This document shows positions 1-8,538 of a DNA stretch of 64,000 nt, piece after piece. The DNA comes from Martelella radicis (GTDB taxonomy: Bacteria > Pseudomonadota > Alphaproteobacteria > Rhizobiales > Rhizobiaceae), in assembly GCF_014196625.1 (NCBI RefSeq), contig NZ_JACIDZ010000001.1, forward strand, positions 558,001-622,000, in the 5' to 3' direction. A program made the position numbers and the translations under genes. Under the pieces are notes generated by a model. The model was not told the origin of the DNA and made no database searches. It saw nothing but the letters and a program-made list of their open reading frames with translations. How positions within the stretch are numbered: the first letter of the stretch is position 1; every line of letters begins with the position of its first letter.

Positions 1-30
1 CTGAGAAATCTACCGGTTGAAGCGACAAAT

Positions 31-60
31 GAACATGCCCGGCGCAGGCCGGGCATGTTC
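31..60 (-). terminator. Stem-loop downstream of pdxJ, probable terminator
   Basis: A perfect 13-bp inverted repeat (31-43 with 48-60, loop 44-47) lies 19 bp after the pdxJ stop codon. Read on the minus strand the stem is followed by ATTTGT, a weak T-rich tail. Position and strength suggest a pdxJ terminator; the short T-tract leaves some doubt about its efficiency. Confidence 0.55.
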
Positions 61-78
61 ACCCCCGCACTGGCAGGC

Positions 79-831
79 TCAGACGTGTTCGCCGCACGCT
101 CGACGGAAACGGCGGACCGTCTCGGCCATGCCATATTCCAGCGCGTCCGCCGTCAGCCCGTGACCGATCGAAACCTCGCAAAGATGTGGAATATGACTGG
201 CCAGAAGCGGAAGATTTCCAACCGTCAGGTCGTGCCCGGCATTGACGCCGAGGCCGAGTTCCAGGGCGGTTGCCGCCGTTTCTCCGAGCTGCGCCGCGAT
301 TGCCTTTTGCTGCTCCGGCGAATCAAACGCTCCGCCGTATGGACCGGTGTAGAGCTCGATCCGATCCGCGCCGCTTGCCCGCGCGGCTTCGAGCTGCGGC
401 CTGCTCGTATCGCCATCGGCAAACAGGGAAATGCGGATATTCTTCTTCTTCAGCCGTGCGACCATGCGTTTCAGGAGATCGCGATTGGCGATGAAGTCCC
501 AGCCGTGATCAGACGTCGACTGGGCCGGGTCGTCGGGAACCAGGGTCACCTGCTCGGGCTCGCTTTCAAGGCAAAGACCGATGAAATGGTCGCTCGGAAA
601 GCCTTCGATATTGAATTCGGCCTGCGGAAATTCATCGTCAATCAGAGCCCTGATGACCGGCAGGTCGGAAAAACGGATATGGCGCTGATCCGGGCGGGGA
701 TGAACCGTCAAGCCATAGGCGCCAGCCTCAAGCGCGATCCTGCCCAGATGGCGCACGCTCGGCCACGGCAGGTCCCGGCGGTTGCGCAACTGGGCGATTG
801 CATTCAGATTGACGGACAGTCTCGCGGCCAT
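79..831 (-). CDS. pdxJ: Pyridoxine 5'-phosphate synthase
   Basis: PdxJ condenses 1-deoxy-D-xylulose 5-phosphate with 3-amino-2-oxopropyl phosphate to make pyridoxine 5'-phosphate, the last step of the DXP-dependent vitamin B6 pathway in the cytoplasm. The 250-residue product has the usual length and family signatures: the N-terminal [13 protein letters not shown] segment, HPRPDQRHI near residue 45, NIEGFPS near 74, the ELYTGPYG loop near 160, the GVNAGHDL motif near 194 and a C-terminal EVSIGHGL segment. The start at 831 is preceded by GGAGGAAAGC, a good ribosome binding site. It stands alone; the glycan genes beside it have no metabolic link. Assignment is firm. Confidence 0.96.
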   Translation of the reverse strand: MAARLSVNLNAIAQLRNRRDLPWPSVRHLGRIALEAGAYGLTVHPRPDQRHIRFSDLPVIRALIDDEFPQAEFNIEGFPSDHFIGLCLESEPEQVTLVPDDPAQSTSDHGWDFIANRDLLKRMVARLKKKNIRISLFADGDTSRPQLEAARASGADRIELYTGPYGGAFDSPEQQKAIAAQLGETAATALELGLGVNAGHDLTVGNLPLLASHIPHLCEVSIGHGLTADALEYGMAETVRRFRRACGEHV

Positions 832-1599
832 GCTTTCCTCCGTTATTCAGAGGCGCCATTCATATACGCGAAGATGCGATTGCCGAAGCAAATTTTTGCA
901 TAGACCCCGGCTATCCTGAACCGGATTGGCGGCGAGCGGGTTATGAAGTCCACAATCTCTTTCTAGATTACTATTATTTTTCAAAATGATAACATAATAT
1001 TTTGATGTTTCGGATAAAACATAACGGCGCATTTCTGGCACCGGCTGCACAACAATTCGAAGCCGTGCCTGCCGAATTATCGGCAGGCTTGCCGGTCAGA
1101 TCACAACCCGGTCAGATCCTCAGGGATCGCGATTCCGCTGCTTGCGAAACCTGCTCCAGAAGCGCGGCGGACAAAGCCGGACCGCGCCGCTCCTCTCCGA
1201 AACAAGCGCCCTGAGGTCCATTCAAGACACAGAAATGCGCACGTTGCTGCGCGGTAAAAAGTGGCTCCAACGTGCAAGAAGACCGCGCGGAGCCCCCCCC
1301 GGATAGCATCCCCATCGGCAAAATCGGACGCCTGTCGGCCAATGCCGGCGATATCGGGCGTCATGCTGCGGCTTCGGATGCGTTTCCTGACGGTTGAGCA
1401 CGGCAAGGTCTTCCGACAACTCCACCTTTCCCAAGCGGCATTGGCGCATATCGCTTTTTGCGCGCTGCCGCGTCGCCCGGCCGATGTTGTCTGCACGGTT
1501 ATCTGAAGTGATCACATCAGAATTCATGATTTGATACCGTCAGGGCCGATGGAGTCGCCGCTTGCCATCGGGATAATCAGGGCCAGGAGCAAAACAGGC
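832..1599. other. Intergenic region without a convincing gene
   Basis: This 768-bp stretch separates pdxJ from the LacI-type regulator gene. About 950-1020 is AT-rich and probably holds the pdxJ promoter on the minus strand. From 1100 to 1530 several short overlapping minus-strand frames exist, none with a family motif I recognise, and a run of eight C lies at 1293-1300. The frames could be the debris of a gene broken by frameshifts, but no product can be named. Confidence 0.4.
981..1005. promoter_or_regulatory. AT-rich inverted repeat, possible operator or promoter element
   Basis: TCAAAAT (981-987) and ATTTTGA (999-1005) form perfect 7-bp arms separated by 11 bp, giving half-site centres 18 bp apart, inside the AT-rich block upstream of pdxJ. 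It could bind a dimeric regulator acting on pdxJ. It lies about 600 bp before the LacI-type gene, so a link to that regulator is uncertain. Confidence 0.3.
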
Positions 1600-2628
1600 A
1601 TGACCACGATCACACTCAAGGACGTCGCCGAAAGGGCCAATGTCAGCATAGCGACGGTGGACCGCGTGCTGCACGAACGCGCCGGCGTCAGCGCGCGGGC
1701 GCGCCAGCGGGTCAAGGAGGCGATCCACGATCTCGGCTTCGGTCAATTGCCCGTGAGGTTGACGCGCGCGGCGCGCGGCAAGCTCAGATTTCTGTTTCTG
1801 ATGCCAGGCCTTGAGACCGAATTCGTGCGCAATCTCTATGACGGCCTGAAGAAGGCCCGCACGATCGTACCCGATGTCGAAATCCAGATAGAGGTGCAGC
1901 GCGTGAGCCTCGCCGATGGCAAAGGCATCATCGCCGCCCTCGAACATGTCGGGCCCGACCGCTTCAACGGCGTCGGCGTCTTCGCCGTCGACGCGCCCGG
2001 CGTGCGTCAGGCAATCGACGAAACCGTCGACCGCGGCGTGCCCGTAGTCACCCTCGTCTCCGATGTGCCTCTTTCGCGCCGCGCCCATTTCGTCGGTATC
2101 GACAACGTAGCCGCCGGACGCACGGCGGGAAGGCTGATGGGCAAGTTCCTGCGCGGCGTTTCCGGTTCGATCGGCCTGGTCACCGGCAATCAGCACATGC
2201 GCGACCATGTCGAAAGGCATATGGGCTTCCGACAGATCATAGGCATGGACTACCGCGGCCTGAAAATGCTGCCGCCGGTCGAAGGCGAGAGCATGGATGC
2301 GCGCAACAGATCCATCGTCATTGACCTGATGCGCGATCACGGCGATCTCGCCGGCATCTACTCCATCGGCGCGGGCAATGGCGGAATCATCACGGCTATC
2401 GAGGAAATGCAGCCCGCCCGAAGGCCGGTCGTGATCCTTCACGAACTGACCAGACAGACGCGCAAGGCGCTCGCCGCCGGCGCAGTCGACGCCATCATCG
2501 TTCAGGATACGGGACATATGACGCGCAGCATCGTCCGGCTCCTGAGCTCCCTCGCGTTCAGCGAGGAACACCACGACGATCAGGAGAAAATCCGGATCGA
2601 GATCTTTCTGGCGGAAAACGACCTATAG
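1600..2628 (+). CDS. LacI-family transcriptional regulator
   Basis: DNA-binding regulator of 342 residues. The N-terminus (TLKDVAERANVSIATVDRVLH) is the helix-turn-helix and hinge of the LacI/GalR family. The remainder is a periplasmic-binding-protein-like sugar-sensing domain, with HFVGIDNVAAGRTAGRLMG and GLVTGNQ segments near residues 170-200. I placed the start at ATG 1600, because AGGAGC lies 9 bp upstream and the helix-turn-helix begins at once; an in-frame ATG at 1531 would add an unlikely 23-residue tail. The gene ends 43 bp before a sugar-binding protein gene on the same strand, so it probably controls that importer and the GH43 gene. The effector is not known but is likely a plant pentose or oligosaccharide. 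Confidence 0.9.
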   Translation: MTTITLKDVAERANVSIATVDRVLHERAGVSARARQRVKEAIHDLGFGQLPVRLTRAARGKLRFLFLMPGLETEFVRNLYDGLKKARTIVPDVEIQIEVQRVSLADGKGIIAALEHVGPDRFNGVGVFAVDAPGVRQAIDETVDRGVPVVTLVSDVPLSRRAHFVGIDNVAAGRTAGRLMGKFLRGVSGSIGLVTGNQHMRDHVERHMGFRQIIGMDYRGLKMLPPVEGESMDARNRSIVIDLMRDHGDLAGIYSIGAGNGGIITAIEEMQPARRPVVILHELTRQTRKALAAGAVDAIIVQDTGHMTRSIVRLLSSLAFSEEHHDDQEKIRIEIFLAENDL

Positions 2629-2671
2629 GCCGCTTAGCCGCACCGCAAACCGGACCCAAAGGGAGGTAACT

Positions 2672-3934
2672 ATGGGAACATTGCACAAACTGGCTCTGAC
2701 AACGGCGATTTCCACGCTCATGGCTTCAGCGGCCTATGCCGCAGAAACCGAGATCAACATGCTGTCGATCACGGTCAACCCCAATGTACGGGCCTATTTC
2801 GAGGAAATCGAAAAGGCGTTCGAGGCCAGTAATCCGGGCGTCGACGTCGTGATTTCCTATCAGGACGACGAAAGCTTCAAGACCCGTCTGCCAACGCTCC
2901 TGCAATCCAGTTCACGACCGGACATCTTCTATAGCTGGGGCGGCGGCGTCTTCCGCGAGCAGGCCCGCGCCGGCGTGCTGGAGGACATCGGAGCGATGGC
3001 TTCCGAGGAGTGCAAGGCGACTTTCTCGCAGGCCGGCCTCGGCGCCTTCAGCGCTGAAGGCGTCCTCCACGGGCTTCCCGAATATGCCTCGGAAGTGGTC
3101 GTCTGGTACAACAAGGATCTCGCTGCGGAAGCCGGCATTGACGCCGAAGGCATCGCCACCTGGCAACAGTTCCTGGACGCGGTCGAGACCGCCAAGAAAG
3201 CCGGCGTCACGCCGATCGTCGCGGGCGGCAAGGACAAATGGCCGCTGCAGATGTATTACGGCCTGCTCGCGCTCAGAATGGCCGGCGGCGAAGCGATTGC
3301 AGCCGCGGGCGAAGGCGAGGATGGCGGCTTTTCAAATCCCGTATTCGTCGATGTCGGCAACAAGTTCCTCGAGCTCGTGGCGCTCGAGCCGTTCCAGACC
3401 GGCTTCATGGATGCCAGCTATGATCAGGCGACCGGCCTCTTCGGCGACGGCAAGGGCCTCTTCCATGTCATGGGCAACTGGGATTACGGCTCGTCCAAGG
3501 CGGCTTCCACCAGCGGCGAAGGACTGAGCAATGAACAGCTCGGCGTCATCTCCTTCCCCATGGTCGAGGGCGGCGGGGGCGACCCCGCCGAAACGCTGGG
3601 CGGCATCAATGGCTGGCTGGTCACCAAGGGCGCGAGCCAGGAGGCGGTCGATTTTCTCTGCTTCGCCATGAACAAGGAAAACCAGACCAAGGCCGGCGCT
3701 GAAGGTTACTGGATCCCGGTCGCCAAGGGCGCGTCCGAGGCCATTTCCAACCCCTATTTCGCCAAGATCTCCGAGGATCTGTCGGCCTCTCCCTATCACC
3801 AGCTCTTCCTCGATCAGGCTTTCGGCGCTTCCGTCGGCGGCACGATCAACGATGCGGCTGCCGATCTCGCCTCGGGCGCGACCGACCCTGAAGAAGCGGC
3901 CGCGCGCATCGAAGAAGCCCGCATGTTCCAGTAA
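2672..3934 (+). CDS. ABC transporter sugar-binding protein, family 1
   Basis: Periplasmic solute-binding protein of 420 residues that would capture a sugar and deliver it to the permeases at 6679-8429. The N-terminus is a Sec signal peptide (hydrophobic LALTTAISTLMASAAYA with cleavage after AYA near residue 24). The mature part has the family-1 pattern: INMLSITVNPNVRAYFEEIEKAFEAS, DIFYSWGGG near residue 87, a FHVMGNWDYGS segment near 270 and an ETLGGINGWLV stretch near 310. GGGAGGT lies 7 bp before the ATG. It follows the LacI-type regulator and precedes a hairpin and GH43, so arabino- or xylo-oligosaccharides are plausible ligands by context only. Confidence 0.93.
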   Translation: MGTLHKLALTTAISTLMASAAYAAETEINMLSITVNPNVRAYFEEIEKAFEASNPGVDVVISYQDDESFKTRLPTLLQSSSRPDIFYSWGGGVFREQARAGVLEDIGAMASEECKATFSQAGLGAFSAEGVLHGLPEYASEVVVWYNKDLAAEAGIDAEGIATWQQFLDAVETAKKAGVTPIVAGGKDKWPLQMYYGLLALRMAGGEAIAAAGEGEDGGFSNPVFVDVGNKFLELVALEPFQTGFMDASYDQATGLFGDGKGLFHVMGNWDYGSSKAASTSGEGLSNEQLGVISFPMVEGGGGDPAETLGGINGWLVTKGASQEAVDFLCFAMNKENQTKAGAEGYWIPVAKGASEAISNPYFAKISEDLSASPYHQLFLDQAFGASVGGTINDAAADLASGATDPEEAAARIEEARMFQ

Positions 3935-3947
3935 CAAACCCACCCTG

Positions 3948-3973
3948 CCGCAGGAGCCCTACGGCTCCTGCGG
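3948..3973 (+). promoter_or_regulatory. Intra-operon hairpin after the sugar-binding protein gene
   Basis: Perfect 11-bp inverted repeat (3948-3958 with 3963-3973, loop CTAC) sits 14 bp after the stop of the binding-protein gene and just before GH43. It lacks a T-tract. Such hairpins commonly stabilise the upstream mRNA or partly terminate transcription, so that binding protein is made in excess over membrane components; that role is inferred here. Confidence 0.6.
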
Positions 3974-3991
3974 TCAGCCAGGAATAACCAG

Positions 3992-5599
3992 ATGAGCATC
4001 ATCAATCCCGTCCTCCGGGGCTTTAATCCGGACCCATCGCTTTGCCGTGTCGGCGACGACTATTACATGGCCACCTCGACCTTCGAGTGGTTTCCCGGCG
4101 TCCAAATCCATCATTCGACGGACCTCGCCAACTGGACGCTCGTTTCGCGGCCGCTCGACAGCGCAAGGCTTCTGGACATGCGCGGCAACCCCGACAGCGG
4201 CGGCATCTGGGCGCCCGCGCTTTCCTGGTCCGACGGGCTTTTCTGGCTGATCTACACCAATGTCAGGCGGCTTGACGGCAACTATAAGGACGCTCCGAAT
4301 TTCCTGACGACGGCGCCCGACCTGAAAGGCCCGTGGTCCGATCCGGTCTATCTCAATGCTTCCGGCTTCGACCCATCCCTGTTCCATGACGATGACGGCC
4401 GTAAATGGCTGGTCAACATGCTCTGGGATCACCGCTCGACCATGGAACACCGCCGCTTTGCCGGAAGCAACTTCAACGGCGTCGTGCTTCAGGAATATGA
4501 CCCATCTGAAAGGAAGCTCGTCGGATCGATCCGCAAGATTTTCCAGCGTTCGGAGCTTGGCCGCACCGAGGCGCCGCATCTGATGAGGCGCAACGGCTAC
4601 TACTATCTCGTAACCGCAGAAGGCGGAACCGGCTACAACCACGCTGTTACCCATGCCCGCAGCCGCGATCTCGGCGGGCCTTACGCGCTTCACCCCGACA
4701 CGCATGTGCTCACGACCAAGGACGCTCCCTCCTCGCCGCTGCAGCGCGTCGGCCACGGCCAGGCCGTCGAGGGACCGGAGCCCGGCACCATGATCCATTC
4801 CTTTCTGTGTTCGCGCCCCCTGCCTGGAAGGCGTTCGCCGATGGGACGCGAATCGGGCCTTGCCGTACTTGAGTGGCAGAGCGACGGCTGGCTCTATCTG
4901 CGCGGCGGTGGAACCGTGCCCCCGGTCGAGATCGACGGCGCCGAAACGAGCCCCGCGCCTTTCGAGGAAGCCAGCGATTTTGCGCCAGGGTCGCTGCCGT
5001 CCGCTTTTCAGTGGCTGAGAACTCCTCAACCCGAACGGATCCTTTCGACGGATGCCCGTCCGGGATGGCTCAGGCTTTTTGGTCGCGAATCAATCGGATC
5101 CTGGTTCGAGCAGGCGCTCGTGGCACGCCGTCAGACGGAACATGTCTGCTCGGCCGAGGTTGAACTGGAATTTGCCCCGGAAACCTATCAGCAGCAGGCA
5201 GGCCTGACCGCCTATTACAACCGGCACCAGTTCTACTATGCCTATCTGACGCTTGACGACGAGGGAAAATACCGCGTCACGATCCAGCAATGCGCCGGCG
5301 GCTGGCCGGAGGGGCGGCTGGAATATCCGATCGGCGAAGGCATGGAAATCCCGGGTGGCCACGTCTTCCTGCGGCTCGAAATAGACCATGCTGCGCTACA
5401 GTTCAGCTTCCGTACCGAGGCTTCGCAACCGTGGCGCAAGCTTGGGCCGGAACTCGATGCCTCGGTCCTTTCCGACGAGGGCGGACGCGGCGAGCATGCC
5501 TCCTTCACCGGCAATTTCGTCGGTATGGCGGCCCAGGATCTCTCCGGCCGCGGGCATCCCGCGGATTTCCGCTCCTTCGTCTATCGTTCGCAATGCTGA
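3992..5599 (+). CDS. Glycoside hydrolase family 43 (beta-xylosidase/arabinofuranosidase type)
   Basis: A 535-residue inverting glycosidase that would release xylose or arabinose from imported hemicellulose fragments. The five-bladed propeller occupies roughly residues 1-310. The three acidic residues expected for family 43 are visible: Asp14 in NPDPSLC (base), Asp127 in GFDPSLF (pKa modulator) and Glu193 in RTEAPHL (acid). The C-terminal 330-530 region is the beta-sandwich typical of XynB-like beta-xylosidases (QQQAGLTAYYNRHQFYYAYL). No signal peptide is seen, so it acts in the cytoplasm on imported oligomers. It lies between the binding protein and the ATPase gene of the same transporter. 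Xylosidase and arabinofuranosidase cannot be separated from sequence alone. Confidence 0.92.
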   Translation: MSIINPVLRGFNPDPSLCRVGDDYYMATSTFEWFPGVQIHHSTDLANWTLVSRPLDSARLLDMRGNPDSGGIWAPALSWSDGLFWLIYTNVRRLDGNYKDAPNFLTTAPDLKGPWSDPVYLNASGFDPSLFHDDDGRKWLVNMLWDHRSTMEHRRFAGSNFNGVVLQEYDPSERKLVGSIRKIFQRSELGRTEAPHLMRRNGYYYLVTAEGGTGYNHAVTHARSRDLGGPYALHPDTHVLTTKDAPSSPLQRVGHGQAVEGPEPGTMIHSFLCSRPLPGRRSPMGRESGLAVLEWQSDGWLYLRGGGTVPPVEIDGAETSPAPFEEASDFAPGSLPSAFQWLRTPQPERILSTDARPGWLRLFGRESIGSWFEQALVARRQTEHVCSAEVELEFAPETYQQQAGLTAYYNRHQFYYAYLTLDDEGKYRVTIQQCAGGWPEGRLEYPIGEGMEIPGGHVFLRLEIDHAALQFSFRTEASQPWRKLGPELDASVLSDEGGRGEHASFTGNFVGMAAQDLSGRGHPADFRSFVYRSQC

Positions 5600-5669
5600 G
5601 GCTCGGCCGGCCATCAAAGGCCCGCCGGTGCACGCCCGCGCCCAGAAAATCAAAAACAGGTGGCTGAAT

Positions 5670-6686
5670 ATGGCCGAAGTTCAACTCAGTGCCCTCAAGA
5701 AGAGATTTGGTTCGGTCGAGGTCATACCCTCGCTCGACCTCTCCATTCCCGACCGCTCCTTCACCGTTCTCGTCGGCCCTTCCGGTTGCGGCAAATCCAC
5801 GCTGTTGCGGATGATCGCCGGCCTCGAAGATGCAACCGCCGGAGCGATCCGCATCGGCGGCGAGGACGTGACCGATATCGACCCGGCAAAGCGTGGCCTT
5901 GCCATGGTATTCCAAAGCTATGCGCTCTATCCGCACATGACGGTTGCCCAGAACATCGGGTTTGCCCTGAAGCTTGCCGGCAGGCCCAGACGCGAGATCA
6001 ACGAACGCGTGCGCGAGGCAGCCTCCGTACTGCAGCTCGAGCCGCTTCTCGACCGCAAGCCGAAAGCACTTTCCGGCGGCCAGCGCCAGCGCGTCGCCAT
6101 CGGCCGCGCCATCGTGCGCGAGCCGAAGGTCTTCCTGTTCGACGAACCCCTGTCGAACCTCGACGCGGCGCTGCGCGGTCAGATGCGCGTCGAACTGGCG
6201 GAACTGCACGACCGCCTGAAGGCAACCATGATCTATGTGACACACGATCAGGTCGAAGCCATGACCATGGCGGATCAGATCGTGGTGATGAAAGACGGCG
6301 AGATACAGCAGGTTGGCGCACCGTTGAAGCTCTACAACGATCCCAGCAATCTCTTCGTCGCCGCGTTCATCGGATCGCCGAAGATGAACCTGATTTCGGG
6401 GGAACTTGCAGAACGCGCCGGCGGCACGACCATCGGCGTGCGCCCCGAGCATCTGGAGATCGCCGAAAACGATCCGCTGTTCACCGGGACCGTCGTTCAC
6501 GCCGAGCATCTCGGCGCAGACACGATAGCCTATATCAACGACGCCCGCGCCGGGCGCATCATCGTCCGCCTCGATGGCGCCACGCTCCTGGAGACGGGTC
6601 AGTCCATCAGCCTTTCGCCGAAACCCGGCATGCTCAAGGTCTTCGACGGCGAAGGCCGCAATACGGAGCATCTCTCCCATGTCTGA
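5670..6686 (+). CDS. Sugar ABC transporter ATPase, MalK/UgpC type
   Basis: Cytoplasmic ATPase subunit of 338 residues that powers the importer made of the two permeases downstream. Walker A is GPSGCGKST (36-44), the Q-loop is VFQSYALYPH (80-89), the signature LSGGQ is at 134-138, and Walker B is VFLFDEP (154-160) followed by the THDQVEA switch histidine. The C-terminal third has the TOBE regulatory domain (GVRPEHLEIAE). The true start is ATG 5670; a longer in-frame reading from 5388 only covers the end of GH43 in another frame. Its end overlaps the next gene by 8 bp. Such ATPases often serve several sugar importers. Confidence 0.94.
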   Translation: MAEVQLSALKKRFGSVEVIPSLDLSIPDRSFTVLVGPSGCGKSTLLRMIAGLEDATAGAIRIGGEDVTDIDPAKRGLAMVFQSYALYPHMTVAQNIGFALKLAGRPRREINERVREAASVLQLEPLLDRKPKALSGGQRQRVAIGRAIVREPKVFLFDEPLSNLDAALRGQMRVELAELHDRLKATMIYVTHDQVEAMTMADQIVVMKDGEIQQVGAPLKLYNDPSNLFVAAFIGSPKMNLISGELAERAGGTTIGVRPEHLEIAENDPLFTGTVVHAEHLGADTIAYINDARAGRIIVRLDGATLLETGQSISLSPKPGMLKVFDGEGRNTEHLSHV

Positions 6687-7590
6687 GACCGTCGTCAAAA
6701 AGACGCCATTCCAGAAGGCGTTGTCGGATGGACGGGTTGCGACCGTTTTCCTGTTCCTGCCGCCCGCCCTGCTTCTTTTCACTTTCTTCGTGGTTTTGCC
6801 GCTGTTTGATGCGGCCGGTTACGCCGGCTACAAATGGTCGGGCTATGGCGAACCGACCGACTGGGTCGGCCTGCGAAACTTTTCCATCCTGGCGCAGCAC
6901 AGCGTCTTTCACCAATCGCTTCTCAACACGGCAAAGGTGATTGCGGCCTCCTGCCTGCTGCAGATGCCGCTTGCCCTTGGCCTTGCCCTGCTGATCTATC
7001 GCAAGAACTGGATCAACACCGCCTTCCGCCTGGTTTTCTTCGTGCCCTATATCCTGGCCGAAGTTGCGACCGGTCTGATCTGGAGCTTCGTCTTCGACGG
7101 GAATTACGGCATCGCGGCGAAGGTATCCGAAACGCTGGGCACCGAGCCGATCTTTCTCCTTTCGGATCGCCAATGGGCCTTCGTCGTCATCATGTTCGTC
7201 GTCGTCTGGAAGTTCTTCGGCTTCCACATGATGATCTTTCTGGCCGCCCTTCAAGGGATTCCGGAGGACCTGACGGAAGCCGCGCGCATGGACGGCGCAA
7301 GGCCCGGCCAGATCGCCTGGCACGTCAAGCTGCCGCTCCTAAAGCCGGCGATCGCCGTTTCCGGCTTCTTCGCCATCATCGGTTCGCTGCAACTCTTTGA
7401 TCTGATCATACCGCTGACCAATGGTGGTCCGTCCAACACCACGCACACGATCGTCAGCTATCTCTACACCTTCGGCCTGACCCGCCTCCGCGTCGGCTTC
7501 GGCAGCGCCGTCGGCATCGTGCTCTTTGTGCTCTGCGTCGGCTTCGCCATCCTTTACCGCGGCACGGCTATGCGGGGAGAGAAATCATGA
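6679..7590 (+). CDS. Sugar ABC transporter permease, MalF/UgpA type
   Basis: Inner-membrane subunit of 303 residues with about six transmembrane helices, the first around residues 20-42 (ATVFLFLPPALLLFTFFVVLP). The EAA loop that docks on the ATPase is visible as EDLTEAARMDGARPGQIAWHVKLPLLKP near residues 195-222. ATG 6679 overlaps the end of the ATPase gene by 8 bp, indicating translational coupling. The stop shares an ATGA with the next permease. It pairs with that permease to form the sugar channel. Confidence 0.93.
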   Translation: MSETVVKKTPFQKALSDGRVATVFLFLPPALLLFTFFVVLPLFDAAGYAGYKWSGYGEPTDWVGLRNFSILAQHSVFHQSLLNTAKVIAASCLLQMPLALGLALLIYRKNWINTAFRLVFFVPYILAEVATGLIWSFVFDGNYGIAAKVSETLGTEPIFLLSDRQWAFVVIMFVVVWKFFGFHMMIFLAALQGIPEDLTEAARMDGARPGQIAWHVKLPLLKPAIAVSGFFAIIGSLQLFDLIIPLTNGGPSNTTHTIVSYLYTFGLTRLRVGFGSAVGIVLFVLCVGFAILYRGTAMRGEKS

Positions 7591-8429
7591 ATCGCTTCGC
7601 CCGAAATCATTTCGACTGGCGCGACGCCCTGCGCATCTCGGTTCTTCTCCTGGTGGCCGCAACCATTCTGCTGCCATTGACGGCCACCGTGCTGGGCGGC
7701 TTCAAGACCACCGGCGAACTCAGGGTCCAGCCCTTCTCCATCCCTTCGACCTGGCACACCGAATTCTACGCAAATGTCCTGTCGGACCCGAATTTCTGGC
7801 ACTATCTCTGGAATTCGTTCTTCATCGCCGTCATGACCGTGATCATCACGCTTCTCTTCGGCAGCATGGCGGCCTATGTGTTTTCACATATCCGCTTTTT
7901 CGGGGCCTCCTACATCCTGTCCTACCTGCTGCTCGGCATGATGTTTCCCTTTGCCGCCGCCATCGTGCCGCTGTTCATCAAGATCCGCGACATCGGGCTG
8001 CTGGACACGCCCTGGGGCGTGATCCTGCCGCAGACGGCCTTCGGCCTCGGCTTTTCCATCCTTCTGTTCAAGACCTTTTTTGACCAGTTGCCGGGAGAGT
8101 TGTTCGAGGCGGCGCGGATGGACGGATGCACCTATACCGGCTTCTTCTTCCGCTTCACCCTGCCGCTCTCCACCCCGATCCTCGGAACGGTCGCGGTCTT
8201 CGTTTTTGTCTCGAGCTGGAACAACTACCTTCTGCCGCTGATCGTGCTGAACTCGACGGATCAGTATCCATGGACGCTCGGCATGATGCAGTATCGCGGC
8301 GAGTATATCGTGGAGTGGAACCGGATCCTGGCCTTTGTCACGCTGACGTTGACGCCGGCCGTCATCTTCTTCCTGGCCGCACAACGCTATATCGTCGCCG
8401 GGCTGACAGGGGGTGCGGTAAAGGGATAG
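7587..8429 (+). CDS. Sugar ABC transporter permease, MalG/UgpE type
   Basis: Second inner-membrane subunit, 280 residues and about six helices, with a first helix near residues 17-36. The EAA docking loop is GELFEAARMDGCTYTGFFFRFTLP near residues 170-193. Start and the preceding stop share ATGA. It is the last gene of the operon and is followed by a strong terminator. It completes a family-1 carbohydrate uptake (CUT1) importer with the proteins at 2672, 5670 and 6679. Confidence 0.93.
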   Translation: MNRFARNHFDWRDALRISVLLLVAATILLPLTATVLGGFKTTGELRVQPFSIPSTWHTEFYANVLSDPNFWHYLWNSFFIAVMTVIITLLFGSMAAYVFSHIRFFGASYILSYLLLGMMFPFAAAIVPLFIKIRDIGLLDTPWGVILPQTAFGLGFSILLFKTFFDQLPGELFEAARMDGCTYTGFFFRFTLPLSTPILGTVAVFVFVSSWNNYLLPLIVLNSTDQYPWTLGMMQYRGEYIVEWNRILAFVTLTLTPAVIFFLAAQRYIVAGLTGGAVKG

Positions 8430-8456
8430 TTACCCCTGCCCGCAGACGCCAGACGA

Positions 8457-8488
8457 AAAAGGCTTCATCCGCACGGATGAAGCCTTTT
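8457..8488. terminator. Bidirectional terminator between two convergent glycan operons
   Basis: A perfect 14-bp stem (8457-8470 with 8475-8488, loop GCAC) has A-rich sequence on the left and TTTT on the right. It is therefore a rho-independent terminator in both directions, ending the importer operon from the left and the minus-strand locus from the right. Confidence 0.88.
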
Positions 8489-8538
8489 CTTTCCTGCGTT
8501 GCCTACCACCGGCACCAAAGCCCCGAGCCACTGCCCGA

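Noticed and set aside
1101-1527. Overlapping minus-strand frames in the gap after pdxJ
   Set aside because: None carries a recognisable domain, the frames are interrupted near a C8 run, and they cannot be joined to a family; left as possible debris.
5660-6940. Long plus-strand open frame overlapping the MalK-type ATPase
   Set aside because: It is a frame-shifted shadow rich in Arg and Pro with no motif; the ATPase frame has all Walker motifs.
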